From the NCBI RefSeq assembly GCF_003602275.1, contig NZ_QZVT01000008.1, positions 73,716-137,715 on the forward strand: 64,000 bases of DNA, read 5' to 3'. Both the position numbers and the translations under genes were made by a program. Under the pieces are notes generated by a model. It did not search any database. It was given only the letters and a program-made list of their open reading frames with translations, and was not told the origin of the DNA. This document shows, one piece after another, positions 8,389 to 17,070 of this stretch (position 1 is the stretch's first letter; every line of letters starts with the position of its first letter). Source of the stretch: Arthrobacter cheniae (lineage in GTDB: Bacteria; Actinomycetota; Actinomycetes; Actinomycetales; Micrococcaceae).

Positions 8389-9417
8389 TCAGGTCACCGG
8401 CTTGTTCCGGTAGCGACCAACCAGTTCAGGAGCTGCTGCCTGGAGGCGCACCGGCGCGAGTCCCCGGGCCATGAGCGTCAGATCGTCAACCACCATCTCA
8501 CCGATTGAATGGAATGCCTGGGTAATCCCTCCTGCCCTGTGGGGAGAGAGCACCACATTGGGGAGTCCCCGGAACGGGCTGTCGTGGGGGACGGGTTCGA
8601 GGGGCCAGACGTCGATGGCGGCGAGGAATCGACCGGCCACAAGCCGATCGAGCAGGGCATCGTAGTCGACGACCGCCGCCCGACTGACGAGAACCAACCG
8701 CGCGCCCTGCTGCAGGAGATCCAGCGCGGGACCGTCGAGGAGGTGGGCGCTGTCCGCGGTGGCGGTAGCCAAGACGTAGACGAACTGGCTCGAGGACAGT
8801 GTCTCCTCGAGGCCGGCCGCTATCCCACCGGTATCCTCGATCACGGCCGGCGGCAACCACGGGTCGTAGATGCGGACCGTGTTGTGGAAGGGCTGCAGCA
8901 GGCGGTGCAGGCTTCGTCCCAGGTTCCCGTACCCGAGAATCCCGACGGTCGCCCGATGCAGGAGTACCGCATCAGTATTCGACTCGCTGACGTACTTCTC
9001 GGATCCGGCGCGCATCGCCCCATCCTGATTGCTGATTCCCCGCGCGAGATCGATGGCCAATCCCAGCGAGTACTCGGCAACGGCCTGGGAGTAGGCCGAC
9101 CCGCACCCCAAGACCCGGACGCCTCGGGAGAATGCGGCGGCGTAATCGACGTTGGGGAAGAAGTTGCCCTCGACGTTGATGAGCGCTTTCAGCTTCCTCG
9201 CCTTGGCCAGCCTCTCCGCGCCGAGGTCTGGTTGCCCGATGATCGCGAAGGCTTCCGGTAGGTGTCGGTCGAACATCTCATCCCCAGGGGTATCTTCCAG
9301 GTCGACCACGGTGAACAGCTCGTGGAGTGCTGCCAACGCCTGGGGGGTGAAGATGCGATCACGCCTCTGTGGTGCCGGCCGAAGGAGCACAACAGGTTTT
9401 GCAGTGGAGGTGTTCAT
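8389..9417 (-). CDS. D-2-hydroxyacid dehydrogenase family protein
   Basis: 342 residues from the ATG at 9417, which has GAGG upstream. The NAD-binding Rossmann motif is VGILGYGNLGRSL, preceded by the substrate-domain block QAVAEYSLGLAIDLAR. Candidate catalytic residues are Arg in VLVSRAAVVD, Glu in WPLEPVPHD and His in LSPHRAGG. These give the Arg-Glu-His triad of the family, which reduces 2-keto acids to D-2-hydroxy acids or the reverse with NAD(P). The substrate is not predictable. It starts 31 bases after the HAD gene, suggesting co-transcription. Confidence 0.85.
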   Translation of the reverse strand: MNTSTAKPVVLLRPAPQRRDRIFTPQALAALHELFTVVDLEDTPGDEMFDRHLPEAFAIIGQPDLGAERLAKARKLKALINVEGNFFPNVDYAAAFSRGVRVLGCGSAYSQAVAEYSLGLAIDLARGISNQDGAMRAGSEKYVSESNTDAVLLHRATVGILGYGNLGRSLHRLLQPFHNTVRIYDPWLPPAVIEDTGGIAAGLEETLSSSQFVYVLATATADSAHLLDGPALDLLQQGARLVLVSRAAVVDYDALLDRLVAGRFLAAIDVWPLEPVPHDSPFRGLPNVVLSPHRAGGITQAFHSIGEMVVDDLTLMARGLAPVRLQAAAPELVGRYRNKPVT

Positions 9418-9448
9418 CGCGTCCTCGTTCAGTACGGGTCGGATTGGC

Positions 9449-10090
9449 CTACAGGTGGGTGACGAGGTCCGCATCGAGCGCGGCTCGCGGGTTGTGGGAG
9501 TGTCGTACTCCCACCGTGAAGGCACCGAGTTCCTTGCCCAGCCTCAGATAGGCGTCGCTGTCTTCGAGGACGACGGCCGGGGCGACGCAGTGGGCGCGGA
9601 ACAGCGCCTCCTTGTCGCGGCCTGGGGTCCGCCGAGCGACCTCTACGAAGGACTCGAGACTCCAGTTCGCAAGCAGAGCCGCGATCAGGTCGGGATCCCC
9701 GTTGGAAACGACGATCTGTCGGGAAGCCACAGGGGCGAGTGCCGGCATCAGATCGGCCGCCAGCCACGACGGCTCGAGGCTGCCCAAAGCGATGTGCGCG
9801 ACGACATCCCCCCGCTCACGGTGCAGCGCGGGTATCTCGGCCACCGCGGCTGGGAACCCCTGACCGATGACACGCTCCCAGATCCACTGCTCGGTGTGTC
9901 CTACGAGATCATCGAAGAAACCATCGTCGAATACGTAACCCCGCCGGGACGCAAGCTCCTGATAGCTGGCCTCGTGCAACGGCTCCGTGTGACCGACCAC
10001 CCCGTCGAAGTCCCAGATGATCCGCGCCCCCGCTGCTTCGGGAACCAATCGTCGGGTCAGGCCCGCTGCGTCTTCCTCGTCATCGAGCAT
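9449..10090 (-). CDS. HAD-superfamily hydrolase
   Basis: 213 residues. Motif I is IIWDFDGVVGHTE (two Asp in DxD), motif II is the Ser of QIVVSNGDP, then the Lys of GRDKEALF, and motif IV is VVLEDSDAY. The cap between motifs I and II is of the C1 helical kind. Family members are mostly phosphatases or phosphoglycolate-type enzymes; no substrate is inferred. The ATG at 10090 has GAAAGG upstream. It is first in a two-gene unit with the 2-hydroxyacid dehydrogenase. Confidence 0.83.
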   Translation of the reverse strand: MLDDEEDAAGLTRRLVPEAAGARIIWDFDGVVGHTEPLHEASYQELASRRGYVFDDGFFDDLVGHTEQWIWERVIGQGFPAAVAEIPALHRERGDVVAHIALGSLEPSWLAADLMPALAPVASRQIVVSNGDPDLIAALLANWSLESFVEVARRTPGRDKEALFRAHCVAPAVVLEDSDAYLRLGKELGAFTVGVRHSHNPRAALDADLVTHL

Positions 10091-10287
10091 GGTCAGCCTT
10101 TCGTGGTGTCAGAACCACACCGCCCTCATGGTCGGTCTCAGGCCATCCTAGGACGCGTCGAGCCGTCATCGGCATCAGCTCGGGTGGCATCGCTGCCGGC
10201 ATCGCGGAGCACGACATCGAGACGTCAAGGGAGCGGGGCGGGCAGGGGCGGACGCCGCACTGGGTGTCGACTCCCTGTGCATCGGCA

Positions 10288-11169
10288 TCAGCCGAGCGTA
10301 TCGAGTTCACGCGCGAGGTTGTCGAGTGCCCGGCCGGTCCAGCGTTCCTGCGCCGCCGCGGTGCGGAAGAGAGGATCGAGCGTCAGGAGGTGGTGCAACA
10401 CTGCGCGTCTGCCCGTGATGAATGCAGCAACAGGAATATGGGCATATTCCTCCCGGATGGCAGCGGTGTAGCGCCCGTACTCGGCCTCGCTGCCGGCGAG
10501 CACGGAGAGATCCGCGTCGCACAGGAGCTGCCCGGCACGGTCCTCCCCAGCAGGATCATGTCCCGCCGTGAGCAGCACCAGCCGCTCGACTTCGCGCACT
10601 GCCGACCCGGACAACCGGCCGTTCAGCCGATCGGCGGCGAGGGCGGCAGATGCGCTTTCATCCTCTCCCGCCGTACCTTCGTAGACGGCGTCGTGGAACC
10701 ACGCGGCGAGGATCACAGCCTGCCGCAGTGGCGCGTCCGCCGGTACCAGCAGGAGGTCGAGGGCCTCCAGGACCGCGAGGAGGTGCGTCTGCGTGTGATA
10801 GCGCCGGTGCGGCTCGCTCCACCGGTCCAGGAGCTCCGCGCCGAGCTGCGGATGCTCCGGGAGGACGGAGTCCCAGCGGGATGCCAGTACCGCGCGCAGC
10901 TTCGGCCCCCGCCGTCGTGCCGGGACCCGCAGTCCGCTCGCGATCAGGGACCGGACGAGCTCGCTACCACTGACCTCCACGGCCCCCCGCTCCACCAGGT
11001 CCCGGTAGCGCCGCGCCGGCACGTCATAGTGGTCCTCGTCGAAGGCACGGGGCGGGATGCCTGCGGCCTCGGCGAACATGTGCAATTCCGCGAGCGACGA
11101 CGTCGACACCAGGTGCGAGAAGACCGTTCCGTGCGCAGGCCAGGACGGGGGATCGATCAGGACTGCCAT
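10288..11169 (-). CDS. DUF4031 domain fused to HD-type metal-dependent phosphohydrolase
   Basis: 293 residues. Residues 1-~85 begin MAVLIDPPSWPAHGTVFSHL and are DUF4031, normally a small stand-alone actinobacterial protein. From ~residue 105 the sequence changes to a predicted HD phosphohydrolase: RYHTQTHLLAVLE supplies the first His, WFHDAVY the HD doublet, and CDADLSV the last metal Asp. The fusion suggests that the two activities work together. The substrate is unknown. It follows the RibD-like gene by 10 bases. Confidence 0.82.
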   Translation of the reverse strand: MAVLIDPPSWPAHGTVFSHLVSTSSLAELHMFAEAAGIPPRAFDEDHYDVPARRYRDLVERGAVEVSGSELVRSLIASGLRVPARRRGPKLRAVLASRWDSVLPEHPQLGAELLDRWSEPHRRYHTQTHLLAVLEALDLLLVPADAPLRQAVILAAWFHDAVYEGTAGEDESASAALAADRLNGRLSGSAVREVERLVLLTAGHDPAGEDRAGQLLCDADLSVLAGSEAEYGRYTAAIREEYAHIPVAAFITGRRAVLHHLLTLDPLFRTAAAQERWTGRALDNLARELDTLG

Positions 11170-11179
11170 GACCAGAAGT

Positions 11180-11734
11180 CTAGGCGCGGCTCCGGAGACC
11201 GTAGGAAGCAAGGACATTCCCCTTGCTCGTGGTGGTGACCTCCTGCAAGTGCAGCTTCGTGACGGGATCGGCGGGTTCGAAGAGGTGACGTCCCGCGCCG
11301 GCGACCACCGGGTGGATCATGAGCATCAGCGAGTCGAGCAGGTCCGCGAACAGGAGCTGGCGGACCAGGGAGATGCTGGCGCAGATCGCGATGTCCCCGC
11401 CGTCCGTCTGCTTGAGCGTCCGCACGAACTCCTCGAGGGGTGCGTCCATGAGGGATGCATTGGTCCAGCCGAGCTCACCGCTCAGGGTGCGCGATGCAAC
11501 GAACTTCCGGACGGGGTTGATGAAGCCACCGAACGGGTCGGAGGCGTCGGCGGCAGGCCAGGACTCTGCCCACTCCTCATAGCCGCGTCGACCCAGGAGA
11601 ACGGTGTCCACCCGGCTGATCATGGCGCCCATGCCCGCGCCGAGTTCGGCGTCGAAGCTGTCGAACTGCCACAGATGGGGTGACTCGACCACTCCATCCA
11701 CGGAAGAGAAGAAGCCTGCTGTGAGTCTGCGCAT
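11180..11734 (-). CDS. Dihydrofolate reductase / RibD C-terminal family protein
   Basis: 184 residues from ATG 11734 with GGAG seven bases upstream. RRLTAGFFSSVDGVVESP, DTVLLGRRGYEEW, ICASISLVRQLL and LMIHPVVAGAGRHLFE are the usual blocks of the RibD C-terminal/DHFR-like reductase family, which binds NADPH. Most members next to regulators are of unknown substrate. It is divergent from the ECF sigma gene at 11867, with which it shares a ~130-base promoter region, and is followed closely by the DUF4031-HD gene. Confidence 0.83.
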   Translation of the reverse strand: MRRLTAGFFSSVDGVVESPHLWQFDSFDAELGAGMGAMISRVDTVLLGRRGYEEWAESWPAADASDPFGGFINPVRKFVASRTLSGELGWTNASLMDAPLEEFVRTLKQTDGGDIAICASISLVRQLLFADLLDSLMLMIHPVVAGAGRHLFEPADPVTKLHLQEVTTTSKGNVLASYGLRSRA

Positions 11735-11866
11735 GGAGTTCTCCAGGTGTTCATCGATCGCTGTTGTCCCCAGTAGACGGCACGGACGCCCTGAAATCAT
11801 CGATCCTCGGCAAAGTTTCTGGGCGGACTCCTCCCGCACTGCTTCCGGCCTCGCTACGCTCGAGGC

Positions 11867-12916
11867 ATGCAGCCCGCCAGCGCCACGACTCGCGAGAAGA
11901 CACCGCCTGGATCCGACCATGACCAGATGCCGGACACGGCCCCGTTCGAGCAGCTCCTGGAAGCCTCCCGACGCGAACTGACCGGCTACTGCTACAGGAT
12001 GCTCGGGGCGGCGTCGGAGGCCGAGGACGCCGTCCAGGAAACCATGATCAAGGCGTGGTCGGCACGGGAGACTTTTGCCGGGCAGTCCTCACTCCGCACC
12101 TGGCTGTTCCGCATAGCGCACAACGTGTGCGTGGATATGCTCCGCAGCCCGCAGCGCCGTGCCCGGCCCATGGACCTCGGGCCCTCGACCCGGACGGCGG
12201 CCGCCGTGTTGGGCGCCCCGCTCACGGAGGCCACCTTCGTGCAGCCCATCCCCGATGACCGGGTCATCGACACCTCGGGCGATCCCGCCGTCGTCGCCGA
12301 AGCCCGTGACACTATTCGCCTGGCCTTTATCGCTGCCCTGCAGTACCTGCCGCCGTTGCAGCGAAGCGCCCTGATCCTCTGCGAAGTGCTGCGCTGGTCC
12401 GCGGCGGAGGTCGCCACCCTGCTCGAGGTGACGACGGCTTCGATCAACAGCGCCCTGCAGCGGGCACGCAGGACGATGGCAGGCCACCAGCCCAGTGCCC
12501 ACATGCCCCTCGAGGATCCTGCCCACAAGGACCTGCTGGCCCGGTACATGCGGGCTTTCGAGGCCTATGACATGGAGGTCCTCGTTTCGCTGCTGCGCGA
12601 CGACGTCGTCCTCTCCATGCCGCCCTTCGACCTCTGGCTCAGCGGTCCGGCCGATGTGCGCGCCTGGTTCGTCGGCGAGGGCAGCGTGTGCGAGGGTGGG
12701 CGGCTCATACCCATCGACGTCAACGGTTCCGGCGGCTTCGCGAACTACCATCTCGTCGAGCCCGGCCTGTGGAAGCCCTTCGCCCTCCAGGTCATCGAGA
12801 CCGACGGCGAGCACATCGTCGGCCACCACAACTTCCTGTACCCCGACATGTTCGAGGCGTTCGGGCTGCCGATCGTCATCGACGAGCGAAGGACCATCGA
12901 CGCCTCCGCGGGCTAG
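11867..12916 (+). CDS. ECF sigma factor with C-terminal SnoaL-like extension
   Basis: 349 residues. Sigma region 2 spans ~25-100 (FEQLLEASRRELTGYCYRML, EDAVQETMIKAW, LRTWLFRIAHNVCVDMLR). Region 4 spans ~150-205 (LQYLPPLQRSALILCEVLRW, VTTASINSALQRARRTM). The remaining ~130 residues (ARYMRAFEAYDMEVLVSLLRDDVVLSMPPF) are SnoaL/NTF2-like. This matches the large ECF group in which the C-terminal domain, not a separate anti-sigma protein, controls activity. ATG 11927 is an alternative start. Divergent neighbours (RibD-like reductase, DUF4031-HD) are candidate targets; that is inference from position. Confidence 0.88.
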   Translation: MQPASATTREKTPPGSDHDQMPDTAPFEQLLEASRRELTGYCYRMLGAASEAEDAVQETMIKAWSARETFAGQSSLRTWLFRIAHNVCVDMLRSPQRRARPMDLGPSTRTAAAVLGAPLTEATFVQPIPDDRVIDTSGDPAVVAEARDTIRLAFIAALQYLPPLQRSALILCEVLRWSAAEVATLLEVTTASINSALQRARRTMAGHQPSAHMPLEDPAHKDLLARYMRAFEAYDMEVLVSLLRDDVVLSMPPFDLWLSGPADVRAWFVGEGSVCEGGRLIPIDVNGSGGFANYHLVEPGLWKPFALQVIETDGEHIVGHHNFLYPDMFEAFGLPIVIDERRTIDASAG

Positions 12917-12966
12917 GTTCTGTTCGCGGTAATGATTGCCCCATCCGAACACCACAGGAGAACGTG

Positions 12967-13299
12967 ATGGCCCAGCGTGTACAGGTACAACTGGTGGACG
13001 ACCTCGACGGCGAAGAAGCCACGGAGACCGTGAGGTTCTCGCTCGACGGCACGGACTACGAGATCGACCTCACGCAGAAGAATGCGGACTCGTTGCGGAG
13101 CGCCCTGGCCGAATACGTGGACAAGGGTCGAAAGGGCGGTTCCGGGCAACCGTCCGCGAACACGAAGGCCCCGTCGTCCCGCTCCAAGCGCGAGGACACC
13201 CAGCAGATCCGCCAGTGGGCCCAGGACAACGGCCGCAACCCGAGCTCCCGCGGCCGGATCACCCAGTCCATCATCGATGCCTACAACGAAAGCCGCTGA
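12967..13299 (+). CDS. lsr2: Lsr2-family nucleoid-associated protein
   Basis: 110 residues, about the normal Lsr2 length. The N-terminal dimerisation domain (MAQRVQVQLVDDLDGEEATE, VRFSLDGTDYEIDLT) is followed by a Ser/Lys-rich linker and the C-terminal DNA-binding domain, which ends QIRQWAQDNGRNPSSRGRIT. The hook that enters the AT minor groove is usually RGR, here the RGR of SSRGRIT. AGGAG lies nine bases before the ATG. Lsr2 is the actinobacterial bridging xenogeneic silencer that binds AT-rich DNA. Confidence 0.95.
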   Translation: MAQRVQVQLVDDLDGEEATETVRFSLDGTDYEIDLTQKNADSLRSALAEYVDKGRKGGSGQPSANTKAPSSRSKREDTQQIRQWAQDNGRNPSSRGRITQSIIDAYNESR

Positions 13300-13316
13300 G
13301 ACCTCCCGCGGTTCGC

Positions 13317-13796
13317 TCAGTAGATGGGCAACCGAGGTACTGCCGCGCGATGATCGTCGACGGCCTTGTCCCGCGCCCATGCCTCAGCGGCCACGGGGCT
13401 CTCGAAATAGCGTGTCTCGGACAGCGCCTGGTCCAGGAAGGCGGCAATCACCTGGTCGACAGGGCCCTTGCCGACGAACGCGACGCGGGATGACAGGAAA
13501 GAGTCGAGGATGACGGACCGCGCGTCCGCTGCGATGCCCACCATGCCCTGCAGGTGGGTCACGAGCGGAAGCAGGTACCCCTCCGAGACATCCCGGATCA
13601 CGGCGTAGGCAGCCATCACGTCGGCCAGATCGAGGAGCGAGCCCGGCGCCCACCAGAGCACGAGCAAGCCGGGACGGGTCTGGATACAGTACTTCCCGGC
13701 GCAGTGCGAACACGCAGAGGGTGCGGCGAAGGATGGACGTAGTGACGTGGGACAGAGCCGCGGCGGCGCCGCGTTTCCAAGGACGATCTGACTCAC
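13317..13796 (-). CDS. DUF7793/STAS-like small protein
   Basis: 159 residues from GTG 13796, chosen because GGAGG lies six bases upstream; an upstream start at 13847 has no such site. The part from TRPGLLVLWWAPGSLLDLAD through VTHLQGMVGIAADARSV, VAFVGKGPVDQVIAAF and TRYFESPVAAEAWA has the layout of SpoIIAA/STAS-like DUF7793 proteins common in related actinobacteria. The first ~40 residues hold a Cys cluster (CSHCAGKYC) that is not part of that core. The function is unknown. It is convergent with lsr2, with 17 bases between the stops. Confidence 0.68.
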   Translation of the reverse strand: MSQIVLGNAAPPRLCPTSLRPSFAAPSACSHCAGKYCIQTRPGLLVLWWAPGSLLDLADVMAAYAVIRDVSEGYLLPLVTHLQGMVGIAADARSVILDSFLSSRVAFVGKGPVDQVIAAFLDQALSETRYFESPVAAEAWARDKAVDDHRAAVPRLPIY

Positions 13797-13994
13797 ACGG
13801 TGCCTCCAGGTGTGGTGGATCCGCGCTCCAGCAACCGGATGATTCAACTCTCACACAGCGAAACCGCCGGCTGGGCGAATACGGACAGAAGCGGGTAGTC
13901 GGCCCTGTACAAAACGAGTGGCGAGTGGCATCGTCCCAAGTGACCGCATCGTAGTAACGGCTCGCCGGCCGCTCCGGCACCAACGGGGGCAGTC

Positions 13995-15089
13995 ATGTCA
14001 GCAGCAGGTAAAACACTTCTCGCCATCGGCACCAAGAAGGGACTGTGGCTCGCCTCGAGCACGGACCGCGAGACCTGGACGGTGTCCGAACCGATGTTCC
14101 TGATGGAGGAGATCCCGAGTGTCGGCATCGACACCCGGGGCGGGCGCACCCGTCTCTTCGCGGGACGCATGTCGTGGCACTTCGGGCCCTGCATAGCCCA
14201 CTCGGACGATCTCGGCGAGACCTGGACGGAGCCCCAGGAGGGCAGCATCCGCTTCGGTGCGGACGACGGCGCCACCCTCGAGCGCATCTGGCAGATCCAC
14301 CCCGACTCCGAGAACCGTCCAGGCGTCGTCTGGGCCGGGTGCCAGCCCATCTCGGTCTGGAAGTCCACGGACCACGGGGAGACGTTCGAACTCAACCGCG
14401 GCCTCTGGGACCACCCCCACCGGAGCGAATGGGGCGCAGGCTTCGGCGGCGCAGCCGCGCACACCGTCCTTCCCAGTCCGGCGGACGACACCCTCCATGT
14501 CGCCATGAGCACAGGTGGGGTGTACCGGTCCGACGACGGGGGCACCTCCTGGCAGCCCCGTAACAGTGGCATCAGCGCTTACTTCATGCCCGACCCGAAC
14601 CCGGAGTTCGGCCAGTGTGTGCACAAGGTGGCCCGGGACGCCGTCGACCCCGACCGCCTCTTCGCCCAGAACCACCACGGTGTCTACGCGACCACGGACA
14701 GGGGTGACTCCTGGCAGTCCATCGCAGAGGGCCTTCCGGCGGACTTCGGCTTCGTGATGCTTTCCCACCCGCACCGCAGTGGCACCGCTTGGGTCATCCC
14801 GCTCAAGGCCGACGGCGAGCGCATTCCACCGGACGGTCACCTGATGGTGCATCGCACGGACGACGGCGGAGCCACCTGGCAGGCAAGCAACGCCGGCCTG
14901 CCGCAGGCCGACTACAACGCGGTGCTGCGCGACGCAGCGTGCGTGGATTCCGCCGAGACCCCGGGCGTCTACTTCGGGACCCGAGGCGGTAGCGTCTACG
15001 CCAGTGCGGACGAGGGCCGCACGTTCCGGGAGGTCGCGAGCCACCTGCCCGACGTCCTGTCGGTCCGTGCCGCGGTCGTCCCCGCCTGA
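13995..15089 (+). CDS. BNR/sialidase-like beta-propeller protein
   Basis: 364 residues, no signal peptide. Asp-box (BNR) repeats recur along the protein: HSDDLGETWTEP, STDHGETFEL, SDDGGTSWQP, TTDRGDSWQS, TDDGGATWQA and ADEGRTFRE, which predicts a six- or seven-bladed propeller like VPS10/sialidase folds. Catalytic sialidase residues are not evident, so enzymatic activity is not claimed. Only 13 bases separate it from the MoaD/ThiS-like gene downstream, so the two are probably co-transcribed. Confidence 0.85.
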   Translation: MSAAGKTLLAIGTKKGLWLASSTDRETWTVSEPMFLMEEIPSVGIDTRGGRTRLFAGRMSWHFGPCIAHSDDLGETWTEPQEGSIRFGADDGATLERIWQIHPDSENRPGVVWAGCQPISVWKSTDHGETFELNRGLWDHPHRSEWGAGFGGAAAHTVLPSPADDTLHVAMSTGGVYRSDDGGTSWQPRNSGISAYFMPDPNPEFGQCVHKVARDAVDPDRLFAQNHHGVYATTDRGDSWQSIAEGLPADFGFVMLSHPHRSGTAWVIPLKADGERIPPDGHLMVHRTDDGGATWQASNAGLPQADYNAVLRDAACVDSAETPGVYFGTRGGSVYASADEGRTFREVASHLPDVLSVRAAVVPA

Positions 15090-15102
15090 ACGGCCGTCCG
15101 CG

Positions 15103-15405
15103 ATGATCGAAGCAACCACGAGGACCGTGACCGTTCTGATCCCTACGCTCCTTCGCCCGTACATCGACGGTCGTAGCGAGGTCAGCATGACCGTGCCTGA
15201 TCATGGCGACGTGGCAGCGCTGCTGGACGGCCTCGGTGCCGGACGGCCCCTCCTGGATCAGCGGATCCGCGAGGAGACCGGAGCCCTGCGCCGGTACGTG
15301 AATATCTACGTGGACGGCGAGGACGTGCGCCGCCTCGAGGGGCTTGCAACAGCGGTGCCTGCGGGAGCCACCGTCATGATCATCCAGTCTGTTGCCGGCG
15401 GCTAG
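15103..15405 (+). CDS. MoaD/ThiS-family ubiquitin-like protein
   Basis: 100 residues. VTVLIPTLLRPYIDGRSEV, VAALLDGLG, NIYVDGEDVRRLEG and VPAGATVMIIQSVAGG match the beta-grasp fold, and the protein ends in the Gly-Gly that is adenylated and thiocarboxylated in sulphur-carrier members. No ThiF/MoeB activator or molybdopterin or thiamin gene is nearby; its only neighbour is the beta-propeller gene just upstream. Its role as a sulphur carrier or protein modifier is therefore inferred from the fold and the C-terminus only. Confidence 0.85.
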   Translation: MIEATTRTVTVLIPTLLRPYIDGRSEVSMTVPDHGDVAALLDGLGAGRPLLDQRIREETGALRRYVNIYVDGEDVRRLEGLATAVPAGATVMIIQSVAGG

Positions 15406-15576
15406 GGTCCGAACAAGGCGTAACACAAAGTTAACGACACCCGCCGGATGCGGAAACGTGCCGCTGTCTACCATTGCTCAGCGCTGCGTGCCCTCCCGGT
15501 TCCTTACACATCCCCGTTCGAGTCCGGGCCCAGCCCCCTCCGGCACGCGGAAGCGCCATCACGGAAATGGACTCCC

Positions 15577-16863
15577 ATGGATTCTGGAAACGTCGCTTGG
15601 ATTCTTGCCAGCGCCGCGCTCGTCTGTCTGATGATCCCGGCCCTGGCCCTGTTCTACGGAGGAATGGTCGGCTCGCGCCGCATCCTCAACATGATGATGA
15701 TGTGCTTCGGCGGCGCCAGCCTCGTCGCGGTGCTGTGGGCCCTGTTCGGATACTCGATGGCCTTCGGCAACTCGGTGGGCGGTCTCGGGCTGGTGGGTAA
15801 CGTCGCCGAGTACGCGGGCCTGGGGCAGTTGCTCGCCGAGGACCCTACAGCCTCCATCCCTCCCATCCTGTTCGCCGCCTTCCAGCTGTTCTTCGCCTGC
15901 GTCACGACGGCGCTGGTGGCAGGTGCCGCCGCCGGGCGCATGAAGTTCGGTGCCTGGATGATCTTCGCGGGTGTCTGGGCCACCCTGGTGTACTTCCCGA
16001 TCGCCCACTGGGTCTTCGCGTTCAGCTCTGAAGATGGGAGCGTGGTGGGTGGCTGGATTGCCAACAACCTCGGTGCGATCGACTACGCCGGCGGGCTCGC
16101 CGTCCACATGAACGCAGGCATCGCAGCGCTTGCACTGTCCCTCGTCCTCGGCCGCAGCCACGGTTGGCCGAAGGTCGATCATGCCAAGCCGCACAGCAGG
16201 CCTCTCGTCCTCGTCGGTGCCGGGCTCCTGTGGGTCGGCTGGTTCGGCTTCAACGCAGGGTCCGCTCTCTCCGCCGGACAGTCCGCGTCGGTGGTCTTCC
16301 TCAACACTGCCATCGCAGCTTCGGCGGGCCTGCTCGCCTGGGCCCTGGTGGAGCGGGTCCGCAACGGAGCCGCGACGAGCATGGGTGCTGCCTCCGGCCT
16401 GATCTCCGCTCTCGTCGCGATCACTCCTGCGTGTGGAGCCGTCAGTCCGATGGGCGCCCTCGCTATCGGCGCGATCGCCGGAGCCGTCTGCTCCCTCGCT
16501 ATCGAGCTCAAGTTCAGGTTGGGATTCGACGACTCGCTCGACGTCGTCGGCGTCCACCTGATCGGCGGCATCCTGGGCACCCTGCTCATCGGCTTCTTCG
16601 CCACCGAGGACGCCCCCAACGGCGTCTCGGGCCTTTTCTACGGCGGGGGCTTCGAGCTGCTGGGCATCCAGGCACTGGCAACCATCGCGGTGCTGGTCTA
16701 CTCCTTCGTGGTCACCTGGGTGATTGCTCAGGCCATCCAGCGCACCGTCGGCCTCAGGATCGAGCAGGAGGACGAGCTGCGCGGCATAGACATCGCCACC
16801 CACTCCGAGTTCGCGTACCTGACGGACGAAGATCCTGTGGACCTCGGCGCGCCGCGCAAGTAG
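15577..16863 (+). CDS. amt: Ammonium transporter (Amt family)
   Basis: 428 residues with about 11 membrane segments. LALFYGGMVGSRRILNMMMM near the N-terminus, FAGVWATLVYFPIAHWVF, GGLAVHMNAGIAALAL (pore His), WVGWFGFNAGSAL and VGVHLIGGILGTLL (second pore His) are the Amt signatures. It carries ammonium across the inner membrane. The start MDSGNVAW at 15577 is preferred because the upstream in-frame extension is not membrane-like. No glnK or glnD follows, unlike many actinobacterial amt operons. A strong terminator lies 32 bases after the stop. Confidence 0.95.
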   Translation: MDSGNVAWILASAALVCLMIPALALFYGGMVGSRRILNMMMMCFGGASLVAVLWALFGYSMAFGNSVGGLGLVGNVAEYAGLGQLLAEDPTASIPPILFAAFQLFFACVTTALVAGAAAGRMKFGAWMIFAGVWATLVYFPIAHWVFAFSSEDGSVVGGWIANNLGAIDYAGGLAVHMNAGIAALALSLVLGRSHGWPKVDHAKPHSRPLVLVGAGLLWVGWFGFNAGSALSAGQSASVVFLNTAIAASAGLLAWALVERVRNGAATSMGAASGLISALVAITPACGAVSPMGALAIGAIAGAVCSLAIELKFRLGFDDSLDVVGVHLIGGILGTLLIGFFATEDAPNGVSGLFYGGGFELLGIQALATIAVLVYSFVVTWVIAQAIQRTVGLRIEQEDELRGIDIATHSEFAYLTDEDPVDLGAPRK

Positions 16864-16894
16864 GAAGCGCACACGTAGGACCTCGCACGTACAA

Positions 16895-16932
16895 GGGAAC
16901 GGGCGTCACCGGTCGTGGTGGCGCCCGTTCCC
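16895..16932. terminator. Strong hairpin terminator between amt and the GNAT gene
   Basis: A 16-base arm starting GGGAACGGGCG pairs with an arm ending CGCCCGTTCCC with one wobble and a 6-base loop. There is no long T-run. It sits between convergent genes and could serve both. Confidence 0.75.
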
Positions 16933-17070
16933 ATGTAAGTGCTCACCTGTTCGTGGTCGGGACATACCCGTGGATGGGACAGGGCGCACTGTCGGCGTGT
17001 GCCGGGAGCGCCCTATCGGCGGGTTGGAGAAACCGTCCGCCTACGCGCTGAAGGACCGTCGAGGGGGCGG

